A stretch of 64,000 nucleotides of DNA from Bifidobacterium sp. ESL0790 (lineage in GTDB: Bacteria > Actinomycetota > Actinomycetes > Actinomycetales > Bifidobacteriaceae). Below the pieces are notes generated by a model that worked only from the letters and a program-made list of their open reading frames with translations, did not search any database and had not been told where the DNA came from. Positions 56,076 through 64,000 of this stretch are shown in pieces. The DNA lies in contig NZ_CP113915.1 in NCBI RefSeq assembly GCF_029395435.1, forward strand, positions 1 through 64,000, written 5' to 3'. The translations under genes were made by a program, and so were the position numbers. The stretch's first letter is position 1; each line of letters starts with the position of its first letter.

Positions 56076-56610
56076 TATTTCGGAAACTTTAGGGATTCAG
56101 AGATATCAAATATACCGAGGACGCCGAGATTATCAAAGATGTCGGAGTTATCAAGAATATTGAAGACGCCGGGGTTTCCAAAACTTCGAACTATCGGCGT
56201 ATCGGTCTCGTTTGGCCTCTCGCCGTCCCTGCCGCAGCGGTGTAATTCGCTGATGGCTAAGCGCCGCAACTCGCTTCGCGGGCGCGATCGCACGCGGGTT
56301 GGCTGTGATTGCAACCATTCGATGAAGCGTCATAACTATTCGCGATATCGTTTGGGATGGTTTTCCTTGGATTGGCGCGGCCGCTGCGTTTAGACTTGAA
56401 CCACAACCGGTGTACGACACCGGTCATCCCTCCTTCGAATCCAACCCAGCGAAACCGAGCCGAGCCAAGCGAAGCAAAGTGAAGCACGGCGAAACCGGGC
56501 CGGGGACGAGCGGATGACCGGCGCCGCGCTTCGAAGGGGCGTGTGGCGGATTGGCGTGGTTGCGCCGATTCCGCGACGATAAGCGATAAGGAAGAAATGA
56601 GGGAGGGCAC
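56076..56610 (+). promoter_or_regulatory. Gap upstream of the Glu-type ABC cluster
   Basis: No credible gene was seen. At about 56095-56185 there are degenerate repeats of GACGCCG and TTATCAA words. A strong ribosome site GAGGGAGGG (about 56599-56607) precedes ATG 56611. An ATPase gene of the ABC system would be expected here and is absent. Confidence 0.35.
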
Positions 56611-57576
56611 ATGGTGCTTTCGAAATCTAGGAAAAAGGTAACGATCGGCTTGCTGGCGACGGTGGCCGCGTTGGGCATTGCGCTTTCGGGCTGCGGTGGC
56701 ACCAGTTCCGCGCCGGCGAAGAGCCCGGCGCCCGCGCAGGCCACGGGCAAGCCGCTAGACACCAAGGCCTACGACAAGCTCGTGAATTCCGGCGAGGTGG
56801 CGAGCGGCTCCACCGTCAACGCCAACAAGTGGGCCAAGGCCGTCAAGGAGCAGGGCGTGCTGAAGGTCGGCGGCGTGAAGTCCTCGGCGCTGTTCTCGCT
56901 GCAAAGCCCTGACGACAACAAGGTGCGCGGCTTCGACGCGGGCCTCTCCCAGCTGCTCGCCCGCTACATCCTGGGCGACGCGAAGACCTCCGTGAGCGTG
57001 GTCGATTCCTCCACGCGCGAGGCCGTGCTGCAGAACGGCACCGTCAACACGGTTTTCGCCACCTATTCCATCAACCCGGCGCGCCAGCAGAAGATCGACT
57101 TCGCCGGCCCCTACCTCAGCAGCCAGCAGGCGATCCTCGTCAAGTCCACCAACAAGACCATCAATTCCGTGAATGATCTGGCGGGCAAGAAGGTCGGCGT
57201 GCAGGCTGGCTCCACCGGCCCGGCCGTCGTCAAGAAGTTCGCGCCCAAGGCCAGCGCGCAGGAGTTCCAGACCGACGCCGAACTCGTGCAGGCCCTCAAG
57301 CAGGGCCGCATCGATGCCTATGTGGTCGACGAATCGCTCGTGCTCGGCGATATCGCCAAGGAGCCGCAGGCTTTGAAGCTCGCAGGCAAGCCTTTCGGCG
57401 ACAAGGACGAGTACGGCATCGGCCTGCCCAAGGGCTCCGACGGCGCCGCGTTCGTCAACGCCTGGCTGCAGAAGATTGAGGCCGACGGCACGTGGGCCAA
57501 GCTCTGGAAGCTCACCGTGGGCGAGCGCACCGGCGTCACCAAGGTGCCGACGCCTCCCGCCATCACCAAGGAGTGA
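56611..57576 (+). CDS. Glutamate-type ABC transporter substrate-binding lipoprotein
   Basis: This 321-residue lipoprotein binds the substrate for import. The signal peptide ends in the lipobox LSGC (about residue 27-30), giving a lipid-anchored protein. The mature part is a type II periplasmic-type binding protein of the glutamate/polar amino-acid group (KVRGFDAGLSQLLARYILGD; FATYSINPARQQKIDFAGPY; VGVQAGSTGPAVVKKF). ATG 56611 follows GAGGGAGGG. Two permease genes follow after a 540-base gap. Substrate: glutamate or glutamine-like by homology to gluB. Confidence 0.9.
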   Translation: MVLSKSRKKVTIGLLATVAALGIALSGCGGTSSAPAKSPAPAQATGKPLDTKAYDKLVNSGEVASGSTVNANKWAKAVKEQGVLKVGGVKSSALFSLQSPDDNKVRGFDAGLSQLLARYILGDAKTSVSVVDSSTREAVLQNGTVNTVFATYSINPARQQKIDFAGPYLSSQQAILVKSTNKTINSVNDLAGKKVGVQAGSTGPAVVKKFAPKASAQEFQTDAELVQALKQGRIDAYVVDESLVLGDIAKEPQALKLAGKPFGDKDEYGIGLPKGSDGAAFVNAWLQKIEADGTWAKLWKLTVGERTGVTKVPTPPAITKE

Positions 57577-58115
57577 GCGAGGCTGGGTCGCGTATGCGGC
57601 TTGTGGTGCTGGGTATTGCGGACGTCGCTCGGCGTTGTGGACATCGTTATGCATCGCGAAGCCGCATATACGGCTAAGTCCTGGATACGGTGAAATAGCA
57701 ATATGATCAAACCGTAATGCACGCCGATGGCGTCGCTGTCTCGCAAGGGCGGCGGCGCCATCTCGCGCGTTCGAGATATCGGCGGGATGTTGGCGGGGCG
57801 TCAATGAGATATTGGTGGGAACGCGGGGTGCGGGAGAGACACCGCTGAACCCAATCATTTCAATGCCTTCTGATGCGTTTCTTCCTCAAGATTTGTGATT
57901 TAAGAAACAACGTCTTCGGCGCGAAACACATGGGGCGTAACGTGATGGAAGACTATGCGGCGAGCGTATGAACGCGATTGCGAGCCGTCGGAAACGGCGA
58001 AATCGCGCGGCGCGAACGCTGCGAACACCGCAGACACCGCGAACGGCCGCAGACAATCGCGGACGTTGCGAGGGCTCGCGTACATCGTGAACAGGGATGG
58101 TGAAGAAGGGCGGAT
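57577..58115 (+). other. 540-base gap inside the ABC cluster
   Basis: No gene, terminator hairpin or clear promoter was recognised. GCGAAC/CCGCAGAC words repeat at about 58010-58065. The ribosome site AGAAGGGCGG lies just before 58116. Confidence 0.4.
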
Positions 58116-58799
58116 ATGGCCACACATCAATCGTTATGGGGGTCGCTGGTCTACCTCCTCGCCCACTACGGCTGGCAGTACGTCTCCAGCTACGGTGTCG
58201 CGCTGCGCATCGGCGTGCTCTCGTTCCTCGGCGGCCTGGCGCTCGCGTTCCTGCTCACCATGCTGCGCGTCAGCCCCATTCCCCCGCTGCGCGCCGCGGT
58301 CTCGTTCTATGTCGAGGTTTTCCGCAACATTCCGGTGCTCGCGCTGCTGATCTTCATCGTCTTCGCGCTGCCCGAGGTCGGCGTGGTGATCGACTACGAG
58401 CCCAGCGTCATCGTCACGCTCATCCTCGTGGCCTCGGCGTTCGGCTGCGACGCCCTGCGCAGCGGTATCAACGCCATCGACCCGGGCCAGGTGGAGGCCG
58501 CCCGGTCGCTCGGCCTCACGTTCTTCGACATCGTCACCTCCATCATCATGCCGCAGGCGCTGCGCACGGTGGTGCAGCCGATGGTCACCCTCTTCATCTC
58601 GGTGATCGTCAGCTCCTCGACCGGCGCGATGGTGCCGCTGGCCCACACCGAGCTCACGGGCCTGGTCAACCAGATCAACACCAAAGACGCGCTCGGCATC
58701 CCCACCTTCTTCGTCGCCGCGATGTTCTACGTGTGCACGGGCCTGGTGATCGCCGCGTTTGGCCGGTTCCTCGAGAAGAAGGTGGCGCTATGTCGGTGA
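58116..58799 (+). CDS. Glutamate-type ABC transporter permease 1
   Basis: This 227-residue inner-membrane permease of the His/Glu/Gln/Arg/opine class has about five helices. The cytoplasmic EAA-like loop AIDPGQVEAARSLGLTFFDI contacts the ATPase. It corresponds to gluC by order. ATG 58116 follows AGAAGGGCGG. Its stop overlaps the start of the next permease by about 10 bases. Confidence 0.92.
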   Translation: MATHQSLWGSLVYLLAHYGWQYVSSYGVALRIGVLSFLGGLALAFLLTMLRVSPIPPLRAAVSFYVEVFRNIPVLALLIFIVFALPEVGVVIDYEPSVIVTLILVASAFGCDALRSGINAIDPGQVEAARSLGLTFFDIVTSIIMPQALRTVVQPMVTLFISVIVSSSTGAMVPLAHTELTGLVNQINTKDALGIPTFFVAAMFYVCTGLVIAAFGRFLEKKVALCR

Positions 58800-59623
58800 A
58801 ATCGAGATCGTTGAGCCCCACCGAGGCCGCGCTGTTCGAGGCGGGTGGGCCGCGTACCAAGCGCCGCATCGCCGTGGGCACCGCTGTGGCCGTCGTCGCG
58901 CTGGTGGCGCTGCTCGCCTGGGTGGTTTATCGTCTGTATATCAACGGGCAATTCGCACCCATGTATTGGAGCCTTTTCGCCGACCCGAAGGTCTGGGGAT
59001 TCCTGGGCATGGGCCTCGTCGGCACCTTGCGTGCGGCGTTGGGGGCCGGCGCGATCGGACTGGTGTGCGGCCTGGTGCTGATGTTCGGGCGTATGTCCGG
59101 CTTCGCGCCGATCCGCTGGCTTTCCACCGCCGTCATCGAGTTCGTGCGCGGCACCCCGACCCTGCTTTTCATCTACTTCTTCTTCCTCGTGCCGGCGCAG
59201 TTCGGCATCCACATGAGCACCTATTGGATGGTGGTCATCCCCGTGGCCAGCTACGCTTCCGCCGTGCTCGCCGAGGTCTTCCGCTCGGGCGTCGAGGCGG
59301 TGCCGGTCGGGCAGAAGGAGGCCGCGCTTTCGCTGGGCCTCACCCGCTGGCAGATGTACCAGTCCATCGTCCTGCCGCAGATGTTCCGCATCGTGGTGCC
59401 CACCATGGTCGCCCAGCTCGTCGTCGTGGTCAAGGACACGACCTTCGGCTACGTGGTCACCTACCCCGAGATGATGCAGAACACGAAGGTGCTCATCGCC
59501 AACTACAACAGCCTGCTGCCGGTTTATTTGGTGACGTCCATCATCTATGTGCTCATCAATTACGCGATTTCGTGGTTCGCGCGCTGGCTTTCCGACCGGA
59601 TTGGCCTCGATTTTGAGGTCTGA
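58790..59623 (+). CDS. Glutamate-type ABC transporter permease 2
   Basis: This 277-residue partner permease has a short charged N-terminus, then helices from about residue 28. The EAA-like loop is VGQKEAALSLGLTRWQMY. It corresponds to gluD. ATG 58790 has AAGAAGG upstream and overlaps the previous gene. No ATP-binding protein follows; the next feature is a pair of hairpins and a convergent gene. Confidence 0.92.
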   Translation: MSVKSRSLSPTEAALFEAGGPRTKRRIAVGTAVAVVALVALLAWVVYRLYINGQFAPMYWSLFADPKVWGFLGMGLVGTLRAALGAGAIGLVCGLVLMFGRMSGFAPIRWLSTAVIEFVRGTPTLLFIYFFFLVPAQFGIHMSTYWMVVIPVASYASAVLAEVFRSGVEAVPVGQKEAALSLGLTRWQMYQSIVLPQMFRIVVPTMVAQLVVVVKDTTFGYVVTYPEMMQNTKVLIANYNSLLPVYLVTSIIYVLINYAISWFARWLSDRIGLDFEV

Positions 59624-59634
59624 TGCTTGACTGC

Positions 59635-59800
59635 GTGGACACTTTTTCGATGGGGTTGGAAAAGTGTCCACATACTTATGCGGCCGATTTTTCGCCAACC
59701 CGGTAAAACGTTGGTATTCTGCGGTTTCCTTTTAACGCATATATGCATGGGTGGCGCGATTATGTGGCCACTTTTTGGATGGGGGTCAAAAAGTGGCCAC
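59635..59800. repeat. Pair of GTGGCCAC-type hairpins after the permeases
   Basis: Hairpin 1 (59635-59671) pairs GTGGACACTTTT with AAAAGTGTCCAC. Hairpin 2 (59764-59800) pairs GTGGCCACTTTTT with AAAAAGTGGCCAC. Total span is 166 bases, as for the pair at 20736-20902. They lie between convergent genes and could act as terminators. Confidence 0.7.
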
Positions 59801-59807
59801 GCGATTC

Positions 59808-60224
59808 TCAATCCAGCGGCAAGAGCGCGGTCAAATCGTCGCGCTCGCCCACCGCGGTGATGCGGCCGGCGTCCTTCTCCTCGGCCCACGAGGTCAGGCC
59901 GCACGCCAGGCGCAGCCACACGTCCGGCTCCAGCTCGATGACATCGGGCGGCGTGAGATTATGCGGGTCCGAAGCCGGGCCGTCGAGGATCTTGATCGCT
60001 CCCCAAGGCGCCACGCGCACCTCGACGCCGGGGCCGGGGGCCTTGTTCTCCAAGAGATAGAGCGAATAGCGCACCGCCATCGCCCAAGTGTTGCGCGGCA
60101 ATCCCTCCGGCGAGAACGCCAGTCTCGCCTCCGCCGGCTCGCCACGATGCGCGTCGGCCGCCTTGCGCCACTGGTCAAGCGCCGCCATGCCCTTCGAAAT
60201 ATCCTGTTCCCTAATCGCTGCCAT
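59808..60224 (-). CDS. SCP2-like (bacterial sterol-carrier-orthologue) protein
   Basis: This cytoplasmic protein of about 138 residues resembles the small actinobacterial sterol-carrier-like family (conserved TWAMAVRYSLYLLE; PHNLTPPDVIELEPDVWLRL). Its ligand is unknown. I chose ATG 60224 (MAAIREQDISKG) because a -10-like TACAAT ends seven bases upstream (60237-60232, minus strand), suggesting a leaderless message; an upstream ATG at 60245 would overlap that hexamer. Confidence 0.65.
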   Translation of the reverse strand: MAAIREQDISKGMAALDQWRKAADAHRGEPAEARLAFSPEGLPRNTWAMAVRYSLYLLENKAPGPGVEVRVAPWGAIKILDGPASDPHNLTPPDVIELEPDVWLRLACGLTSWAEEKDAGRITAVGERDDLTALLPLD

Positions 60225-60342
60225 AAGGCCCATTGTATCCGGCATCGGTTCGCGCGAGTCAGGTGGCTGCGTCGTGGTGGCCGAAGGGCATCGTTGGTGA
60301 TAATCGCCGATAGTTCAGCGTTTGGCAAAGCATAAAAGAAAT

Positions 60343-60537
60343 ATGCGCGGCCCAAGCTCCGGCACCGGGGCAATCCTGGACACCTACCTCGAGGCGAGCG
60401 GACGGGTGAAGGGCACGAAAGCACGGAAGGAAACGGCCGCGAAACAGGCAAGAACCGGAGACGAGCCTGATATCGGCACCGGCATCGACTGGAACGAATT
60501 CCGCACCGCCACCGACTACGCCGCCGCCACCGACTAG
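60343..60537 (+). CDS. Small basic ORF, unknown
   Basis: This 64-residue frame begins MRGPSSGTGAILDTYLEASG and ends DWNEFRTATDYAAATD. It has G/C-rich third positions and a natural composition with a basic middle and acidic end. A weak site AAAAGAAAT precedes the ATG. No family was recognised. A longer start at TTG 60322 is possible. Confidence 0.45.
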   Translation: MRGPSSGTGAILDTYLEASGRVKGTKARKETAAKQARTGDEPDIGTGIDWNEFRTATDYAAATD

Positions 60538-60608
60538 AAAACTAATTCTGAAACACCACGAAATGGCTTATAATCCGGCAATTCAATCTGTAACTGAAAC
60601 GATAAATA

Positions 60609-60648
60609 AAAAAGGAACCAACCATAAGGTCGGTTCCCTTTTTATATC
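60609..60648 (-). terminator. Terminator of the small membrane-protein gene
   Basis: GGAACC (60614-60619) and GGTTCC (60632-60637), extended by ACC/GGT, form a stem flanked by A5 on the left and T5 on the right. On the minus strand it lies just after the stop at 60657, with a T-run beyond. Confidence 0.75.
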
Positions 60649-60656
60649 CGATGAAA

Positions 60657-60872
60657 TCAGGCGGTTGCAGCCTCCGGGCCCTCTTCGGGCTTCGGGTCCG
60701 CTTCCTTCTCGAGGCCCAGATCGACCGGCGAAGAGCTATTCTCCCAAGGCTCCTCCCACGGATCGTAGTCGGGGTTCTGCTGCTTGTACATGTACAGCCC
60801 GACGACCGCCGCGAGCAGACCACCGAAGAGCAGCGCAAAGAACTTCCAACCGTTAGAAGACTTGTTCTCCAT
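60657..60872 (-). CDS. Small single-helix membrane protein, unknown
   Basis: This is a 71-residue protein. After MENKSSNGWK comes one hydrophobic helix (FFALLFGGLLAAVVGLYMY), then an acidic, proline-rich tail with WEEPWEN. ATG 60872 has a strong ribosome site AAAGGAG upstream, which is better evidence than composition alone; a longer frame to 61040 runs into repeat DNA. It has its own terminator. The family is unknown. Confidence 0.7.
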   Translation of the reverse strand: MENKSSNGWKFFALLFGGLLAAVVGLYMYKQQNPDYDPWEEPWENSSSPVDLGLEKEADPKPEEGPEAATA

Positions 60873-60978
60873 GACGGCTCCTTTCCAGAATTTGTTGGCT
60901 TGTACGTTCAAACCAATTCCCCTTCTATGGTAGCCGATTTTTTGTGACGATTGGGTGGAAGGGTCGGAAAGCCGATTG

Positions 60979-61062
60979 GCGCACACCCAAACCGGGGTAT
61001 TTAAAACCTGAATCGCGGAAAATGACCCTTTTGTTTTCAAATGCCCCGGTTTGGGTGTGCGC
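60979..61062. repeat. Solo copy of palindromic unit C
   Basis: GCGCACACCCAAACCGGGG (60979-60997) and CCCCGGTTTGGGTGTGCGC (61044-61062) are perfect 19-base arms around an AT-rich loop. It matches unit C of the composite repeats at 17312 and 37109. It ends one base before a TATCCT -10-like hexamer of the rhomboid gene. Confidence 0.85.
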
Positions 61063-61074
61063 TATCCTGAGGGA

Positions 61075-61821
61075 ATGGCGAATTTCGGTGGGCGGATCAA
61101 CTTCAACGGCCGTCGCGGCGACCTCAAGACGCAGTGGCGCGGCGGCGGGCCGGTAATCACGTGGGTCATCATCGTCCTGTGCCTGGCGATGTGGGTGGTC
61201 GAGGTCGTGCTGGAGCACGCCGCGCCGCTCGCGTTCAACAACATGCTCACCAACGGCGCGTTCATCCCGGCGTTCGCGGTGGCCAAGCCGTGGACCTGGT
61301 TCACCTCGATGTTCCTGCATTCGCCGTCGTTCTTCCATCTGCTTTTCAACGTGCTTGCGCTGCTCTCGATCGGGCCGTTCCTCGAGAAATTGATGGGGCA
61401 CTGGCATTTTCTCGCCCTTTACCTGATTTCGGGGCTCGGCGGCGCGGCCGGGTTGGTGGTGTATTGCCGGATTGCCGGCAACTGGATGATGTCGGCCTAC
61501 GGGGCCTCGGGCGCGCTGTTCGGTCTCTTCGCGGCGGTGCTGATCGTGTTCCGCCGGGCGGGTGAGGACATCCGCTCGATGCTTGTTTTCATGGCCATCA
61601 ACTTCGCGATGCCGCTGCTCACGCCGAACGTGGCCTGGCAGGCGCACGTGGGTGGCTTCATCATTGGGCTGGCGCTCACCTGGCTGTTGGTGCGCGGCGT
61701 GCCGGCGCTGCAAAAGCGCTCGCTGACCGTGCGCATGCTGGTCTACGGCGGCGCGATCGTGGTGGTGCTGGTCGCTTTGATTGTGCTGTGCGTGCCCAGC
61801 CGCGCCATGTTGGGGTTATAG
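61075..61821 (+). CDS. Rhomboid-family intramembrane serine protease
   Basis: This 248-residue protein with about six or seven helices cleaves substrates inside the membrane. The active-site serine is in SAYGASGALFGLF (GxSG) and the catalytic histidine in WQAHVGGFIIGL; the HLLFNVLALLSIGPFLE segment is also typical. I chose ATG 61075 (MANFGGRINF). TATCCT (61063-61068) lies six bases upstream, so the message may be leaderless; GAGGGA directly before the ATG is too close for a ribosome site. Confidence 0.93.
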   Translation: MANFGGRINFNGRRGDLKTQWRGGGPVITWVIIVLCLAMWVVEVVLEHAAPLAFNNMLTNGAFIPAFAVAKPWTWFTSMFLHSPSFFHLLFNVLALLSIGPFLEKLMGHWHFLALYLISGLGGAAGLVVYCRIAGNWMMSAYGASGALFGLFAAVLIVFRRAGEDIRSMLVFMAINFAMPLLTPNVAWQAHVGGFIIGLALTWLLVRGVPALQKRSLTVRMLVYGGAIVVVLVALIVLCVPSRAMLGL

Positions 61822-61881
61822 GCGGGTTGTAGTCGCGCTACAGGCGAGTAGTCTCGGACGGCAATAGTAATCGGCCCGATT

Positions 61882-62032
61882 ATGGCGAAATTTTCTTGTT
61901 ACGCCATAAACGAGCCGATTGGTCGTTCTCAGTGGCTTGAAAATGGCGTCACTGCATTATTCCGCCATAAATAGGCCGCTTGGTTGTCGTCAGTGGCTTA
62001 TTTATGGCGAGACTGTTGTATCCCGCCATTTT
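61882..62032. repeat. Three tandem ATGGCG/CGCCAT hairpin units, ~61-bp step
   Basis: ATGGCG starts at 61882, 61943 and 62003, and CGCCAT at 61902, 61963 and 62024, so hairpin units repeat about every 61 bases. The spacers share words such as GTCAGTGGCTT and AGGCCG. The array fills the convergent gap between rhomboid and ddl. Confidence 0.75.
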
Positions 62033-62064
62033 TAGGCCGGTAATTATGTTGCCGGTGCCTCCGC

Positions 62065-63093
62065 CTATTTCGCGCGATGCTGGCGGATGACCGACTCGAC
62101 CAGCTTGGAGTAGAGGTCGGGCAGATGGTATCCGGCGGCGATGGCGGCCTGCGGCAGCTGCGAGGTGGCGGTCATGCCGGGCGCCACATTCGACTCGAGG
62201 AACTGCGGCACGCCATCCGAATCGACAATGAAGTCGGTACGCGAGATGTCGCGCAGGCTCAGCGTGTTGTGCGCGGCCAAAGCGGCCTCCTGCGCGGCCT
62301 TGAGCACGTCCTCAGGCAGGCGTGCGGGCACGTAGAAATCAGTCGGCCCAGGCGTGGTGCGGGCCTCGTAATCGTATTTGCCGTCCGTCGTGGTGACTTC
62401 CAGCGGGGGCAGTACCAGCGGCTCGCCGTCGATCTCGAGCACGGAGACGGAGATCTCGGTGCCGGTGACGGCCTGCTCCACCAGCGCCACATCGCCGTAC
62501 GCGAAGCAATCCACCATCGCCTGCGGGAATTCCGCGGCCTTGTTGACGCGCGTGCAGCCCATCGCCGATCCGCCCATGGTCGGCTTGACGAACAGTGGCA
62601 GCTTGAGCGAGGAGACGAGCAGATCGACCACTTTCTTCGCGCCCAGCTCGCGGAACATCGATTCGGGCAGCGTGACCGAATGGGGTGTGGAAAGCCCGGC
62701 GAGCTTGCGCACCACGTTCTTGGCGATCGGCTTGCTCCAGGCCGTGCGCGAGGCCTTGGCGCGCGAGCCGATATAGGGCAGGCCCTCCATCTCGAGGATG
62801 TCGCGGATGGAGCCGTCCTCGCCGTTCGCCCCGTGCAGCAGCGGCCAGACGATGTCGGGCCGGGTCGTGGGGTCGGAGAGGTAGGGCAGCAGGTCGCTGT
62901 CCATGTCGTGGAAGCGGACGTCCCAGCCGGCCTCCTCGAGGTAGCCGCCGACGCGGTGGCCGCTGGCGAGCGACACGTCGCGCTCGTGGCTCATGCCGCC
63001 GCAGATGATGAGGATCGAGGTCTTGGAGCGGTCGATGGGCGTCTGGTCCTTCGCGACGGGCGCGGGTTTGGCTTGTTTGATGTGCTTGGCCAT
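62065..63093 (-). CDS. ddl: D-alanine--D-alanine ligase
   Basis: This enzyme joins two D-alanines for peptidoglycan precursors. At about 342 residues it is of normal size. Conserved parts are ICGGMSHERDVSLASG (N-terminal), WPLLHGANGEDGSI, KPTMGGSAMGCTRV and the C-terminal NVAPGMTATSQLPQAA. ATG 63093 (MAKHIKQAKP) follows AAGGAG; a frame start at 63135 overlaps the aminotransferase. Thirteen bases separate it from the upstream aminotransferase stop, so the two are likely one operon. Confidence 0.95.
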   Translation of the reverse strand: MAKHIKQAKPAPVAKDQTPIDRSKTSILIICGGMSHERDVSLASGHRVGGYLEEAGWDVRFHDMDSDLLPYLSDPTTRPDIVWPLLHGANGEDGSIRDILEMEGLPYIGSRAKASRTAWSKPIAKNVVRKLAGLSTPHSVTLPESMFRELGAKKVVDLLVSSLKLPLFVKPTMGGSAMGCTRVNKAAEFPQAMVDCFAYGDVALVEQAVTGTEISVSVLEIDGEPLVLPPLEVTTTDGKYDYEARTTPGPTDFYVPARLPEDVLKAAQEAALAAHNTLSLRDISRTDFIVDSDGVPQFLESNVAPGMTATSQLPQAAIAAGYHLPDLYSKLVESVIRQHRAK

Positions 63094-63106
63094 GATATAC
63101 GCTCCT

Positions 63107-64000
63107 TCAGTGCTTCTTGTCGTGGGTATTGGCATCGGTGGTGTCGGTGGCTTCGGTGGCGCTCGCCGCGTTGCCGGTGGAGGCCGCAGCGCCGGATTTC
63201 GCAGCGCCCTTGGCCTCGGCGGTGCCGAAAAGCTCGGCGGTCTTGAGCTCGTTGTTCATCACGCCCGCGAGCCGCTGGATGCCGATCGTGATGTTGTCGG
63301 GCGTCGGATAGCAGAACGAAAGGCGCATATGGTGCGTGCCGCTGCCGTCAAGGTAGAAGCCGGTGCCGGCCACGTAGGCCACTTTCGCGGTGATGGCGCG
63401 AGGCAGCATTTCCTTGGAATTGAGCCCTTCCGGAATCTTCAGCCAGATGTAGAAGCCGCCCTTGGGCTTGTTCCAGGAGCAGTACGGGAGATACTCGCGC
63501 AGCGCCGCGTCCATGGTGTCGCAGCGCTCCTTGTACATGCCGCGATACTGGCTGATCTGCTTCTTCCAGTCGAAATTATCGAGATAGGTGGTGATGGTCA
63601 TCTGGCTCATGTTCGGCGGGCAGAGAATCGACGCCTCGTTGGCCAGGATGAGCTTCTTGCGGATTCCCGGAGGCGCCACGATCCACGCGATGCGCATGCC
63701 CGGCGCGATGATCTTGGAGAAGCTGGACAAGTAGACCACGTTCTCGGCGTCCATCGAACGCAGCGCGGGGTAGGTCTGGCCGTCGAAACCAAGCAGTCCG
63801 TAAGGGTTGTCTTCCACCACGAGCACATGGTATTTTCGCGCGATCTCGAGGATGCGCGGTCGGCGTTCGACGCTCATCGTCACGCCGGCGGGGTTGTGGA
63901 AATTGGGGACGGTATATAGGAACTTGACCTTCTTGCCGGCTTTGCGCGCCGCGACGATGGTCTCCTCGAACGACTCGGGGATGAGCCCGTTTTCGTCGGT
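63107..64000 (-). CDS. PLP-dependent aminotransferase (class I/II), 5' end outside window
   Basis: Only the last ~297 residues are present; the frame runs to the window edge. The pyridoxal-phosphate region YTVPNFHNPAGVTMS and the lysine segment VVYLSSFSKIIAPGMRIAW are typical of 2-aminoadipate/aromatic-type fold-I aminotransferases, with PKGGFYIWLKIPEGL further on. The substrate is uncertain. The C-terminal ~45 residues are A/T/S-rich and low-complexity, unlike the family. It precedes ddl on the same strand. Confidence 0.88.
   Translation of the reverse strand, partial: TDENGLIPESFEETIVAARKAGKKVKFLYTVPNFHNPAGVTMSVERRPRILEIARKYHVLVVEDNPYGLLGFDGQTYPALRSMDAENVVYLSSFSKIIAPGMRIAWIVAPPGIRKKLILANEASILCPPNMSQMTITTYLDNFDWKKQISQYRGMYKERCDTMDAALREYLPYCSWNKPKGGFYIWLKIPEGLNSKEMLPRAITAKVAYVAGTGFYLDGSGTHHMRLSFCYPTPDNITIGIQRLAGVMNNELKTAELFGTAEAKGAAKSGAAASTGNAASATEATDTTDANTHDKKH

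Noticed and set aside
58097..58789. Extended 508-residue version of the second permease
   Set aside because: It would overlap the first permease entirely in another frame; ATG 58790 with AAGAAGG is the natural start.

Overview
This window is the replication-origin region of a high-GC Gram-positive actinobacterium, most likely a Bifidobacterium or a close relative. The evidence is the order oriC - dnaN - recF - DUF721/dciA - gyrB - gyrA - DUF3566, followed by lepB, gdhA, mscL, feoB, dps, ahpC/ahpF-like, ppc, thrE-like, trpS, DUF3073, a glutamate-type ABC cluster and ddl. Housekeeping genes are GC3-rich. Surface-protein promoters and many intergenic stretches are AT-rich.

Layout: 1-0.6 kb is a DnaA-box cluster (oriC, dnaA-dnaN side). 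0.6-9.8 kb is the replication operon. 10.3-13.3 kb holds a DUF3566 membrane protein and a signal peptidase I with a very long disordered N-terminus. 13.6-16.8 kb is a BspA-like repeat surface protein. 16.9-17.4 kb is a composite palindromic repeat. 17.5-22.8 kb has a VanZ/RDD protein, gdhA, mscL and an AraC-type regulator. 23.2-30.7 kb is a tandem pair of ~1,100-residue CshA/GEVED/SpaA-type adhesins ending in an unusual LSxTG sorting-like motif. 30.9-34.4 kb is a feoB/feoC-like ferrous-iron locus. 35.7-36.0 kb carries tRNA-Ile and tRNA-Ala. 36.9-37.3 kb is an inverted copy of the composite repeat. 37.4-41 kb has an SDR enzyme, dps and a CNNM/CBS protein. 41.4-43.9 kb is an LRR surface protein with LPFTG. 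44.2-46.7 kb encodes AhpC and a domain-permuted AhpF. 46.8-48.3 kb is a DUF4143 ATPase flanked by exact-period tandem arrays. 48.4-55.4 kb has ppc, a threonine/serine exporter and trpS. 55.5-59.6 kb has DUF3073 and a glutamate-type ABC system without its ATPase. 59.8-64 kb has an SCP-like protein, small ORFs, a rhomboid protease, ddl and an aminotransferase cut by the window edge.

How genes work together: dnaN/recF/dciA/gyrBA serve replication and DNA topology beside oriC. AhpC, AhpF-like and Dps form a peroxide and iron defence set, complemented by FeoB. GdhA, the Glu-type ABC proteins, the exporter and Ppc concern nitrogen, amino-acid and C4 metabolism. The four large exported proteins suggest a host-associated lifestyle.

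Two themes recur. First, several conserved proteins (RecF, LepB, FeoB, ThrE-like) carry long low-complexity inserts or tails. Second, intergenic DNA is unusually rich in structured repeats: a composite A-C-B-A palindromic element in two inverted copies, paired GTGGCCAC hairpins, and tandem arrays with exact 23-, 33- and ~61-bp periods. No phage, insertion sequence, CRISPR array or complete defence system was recognised. All calls come from reading the sequence; no database search was run.
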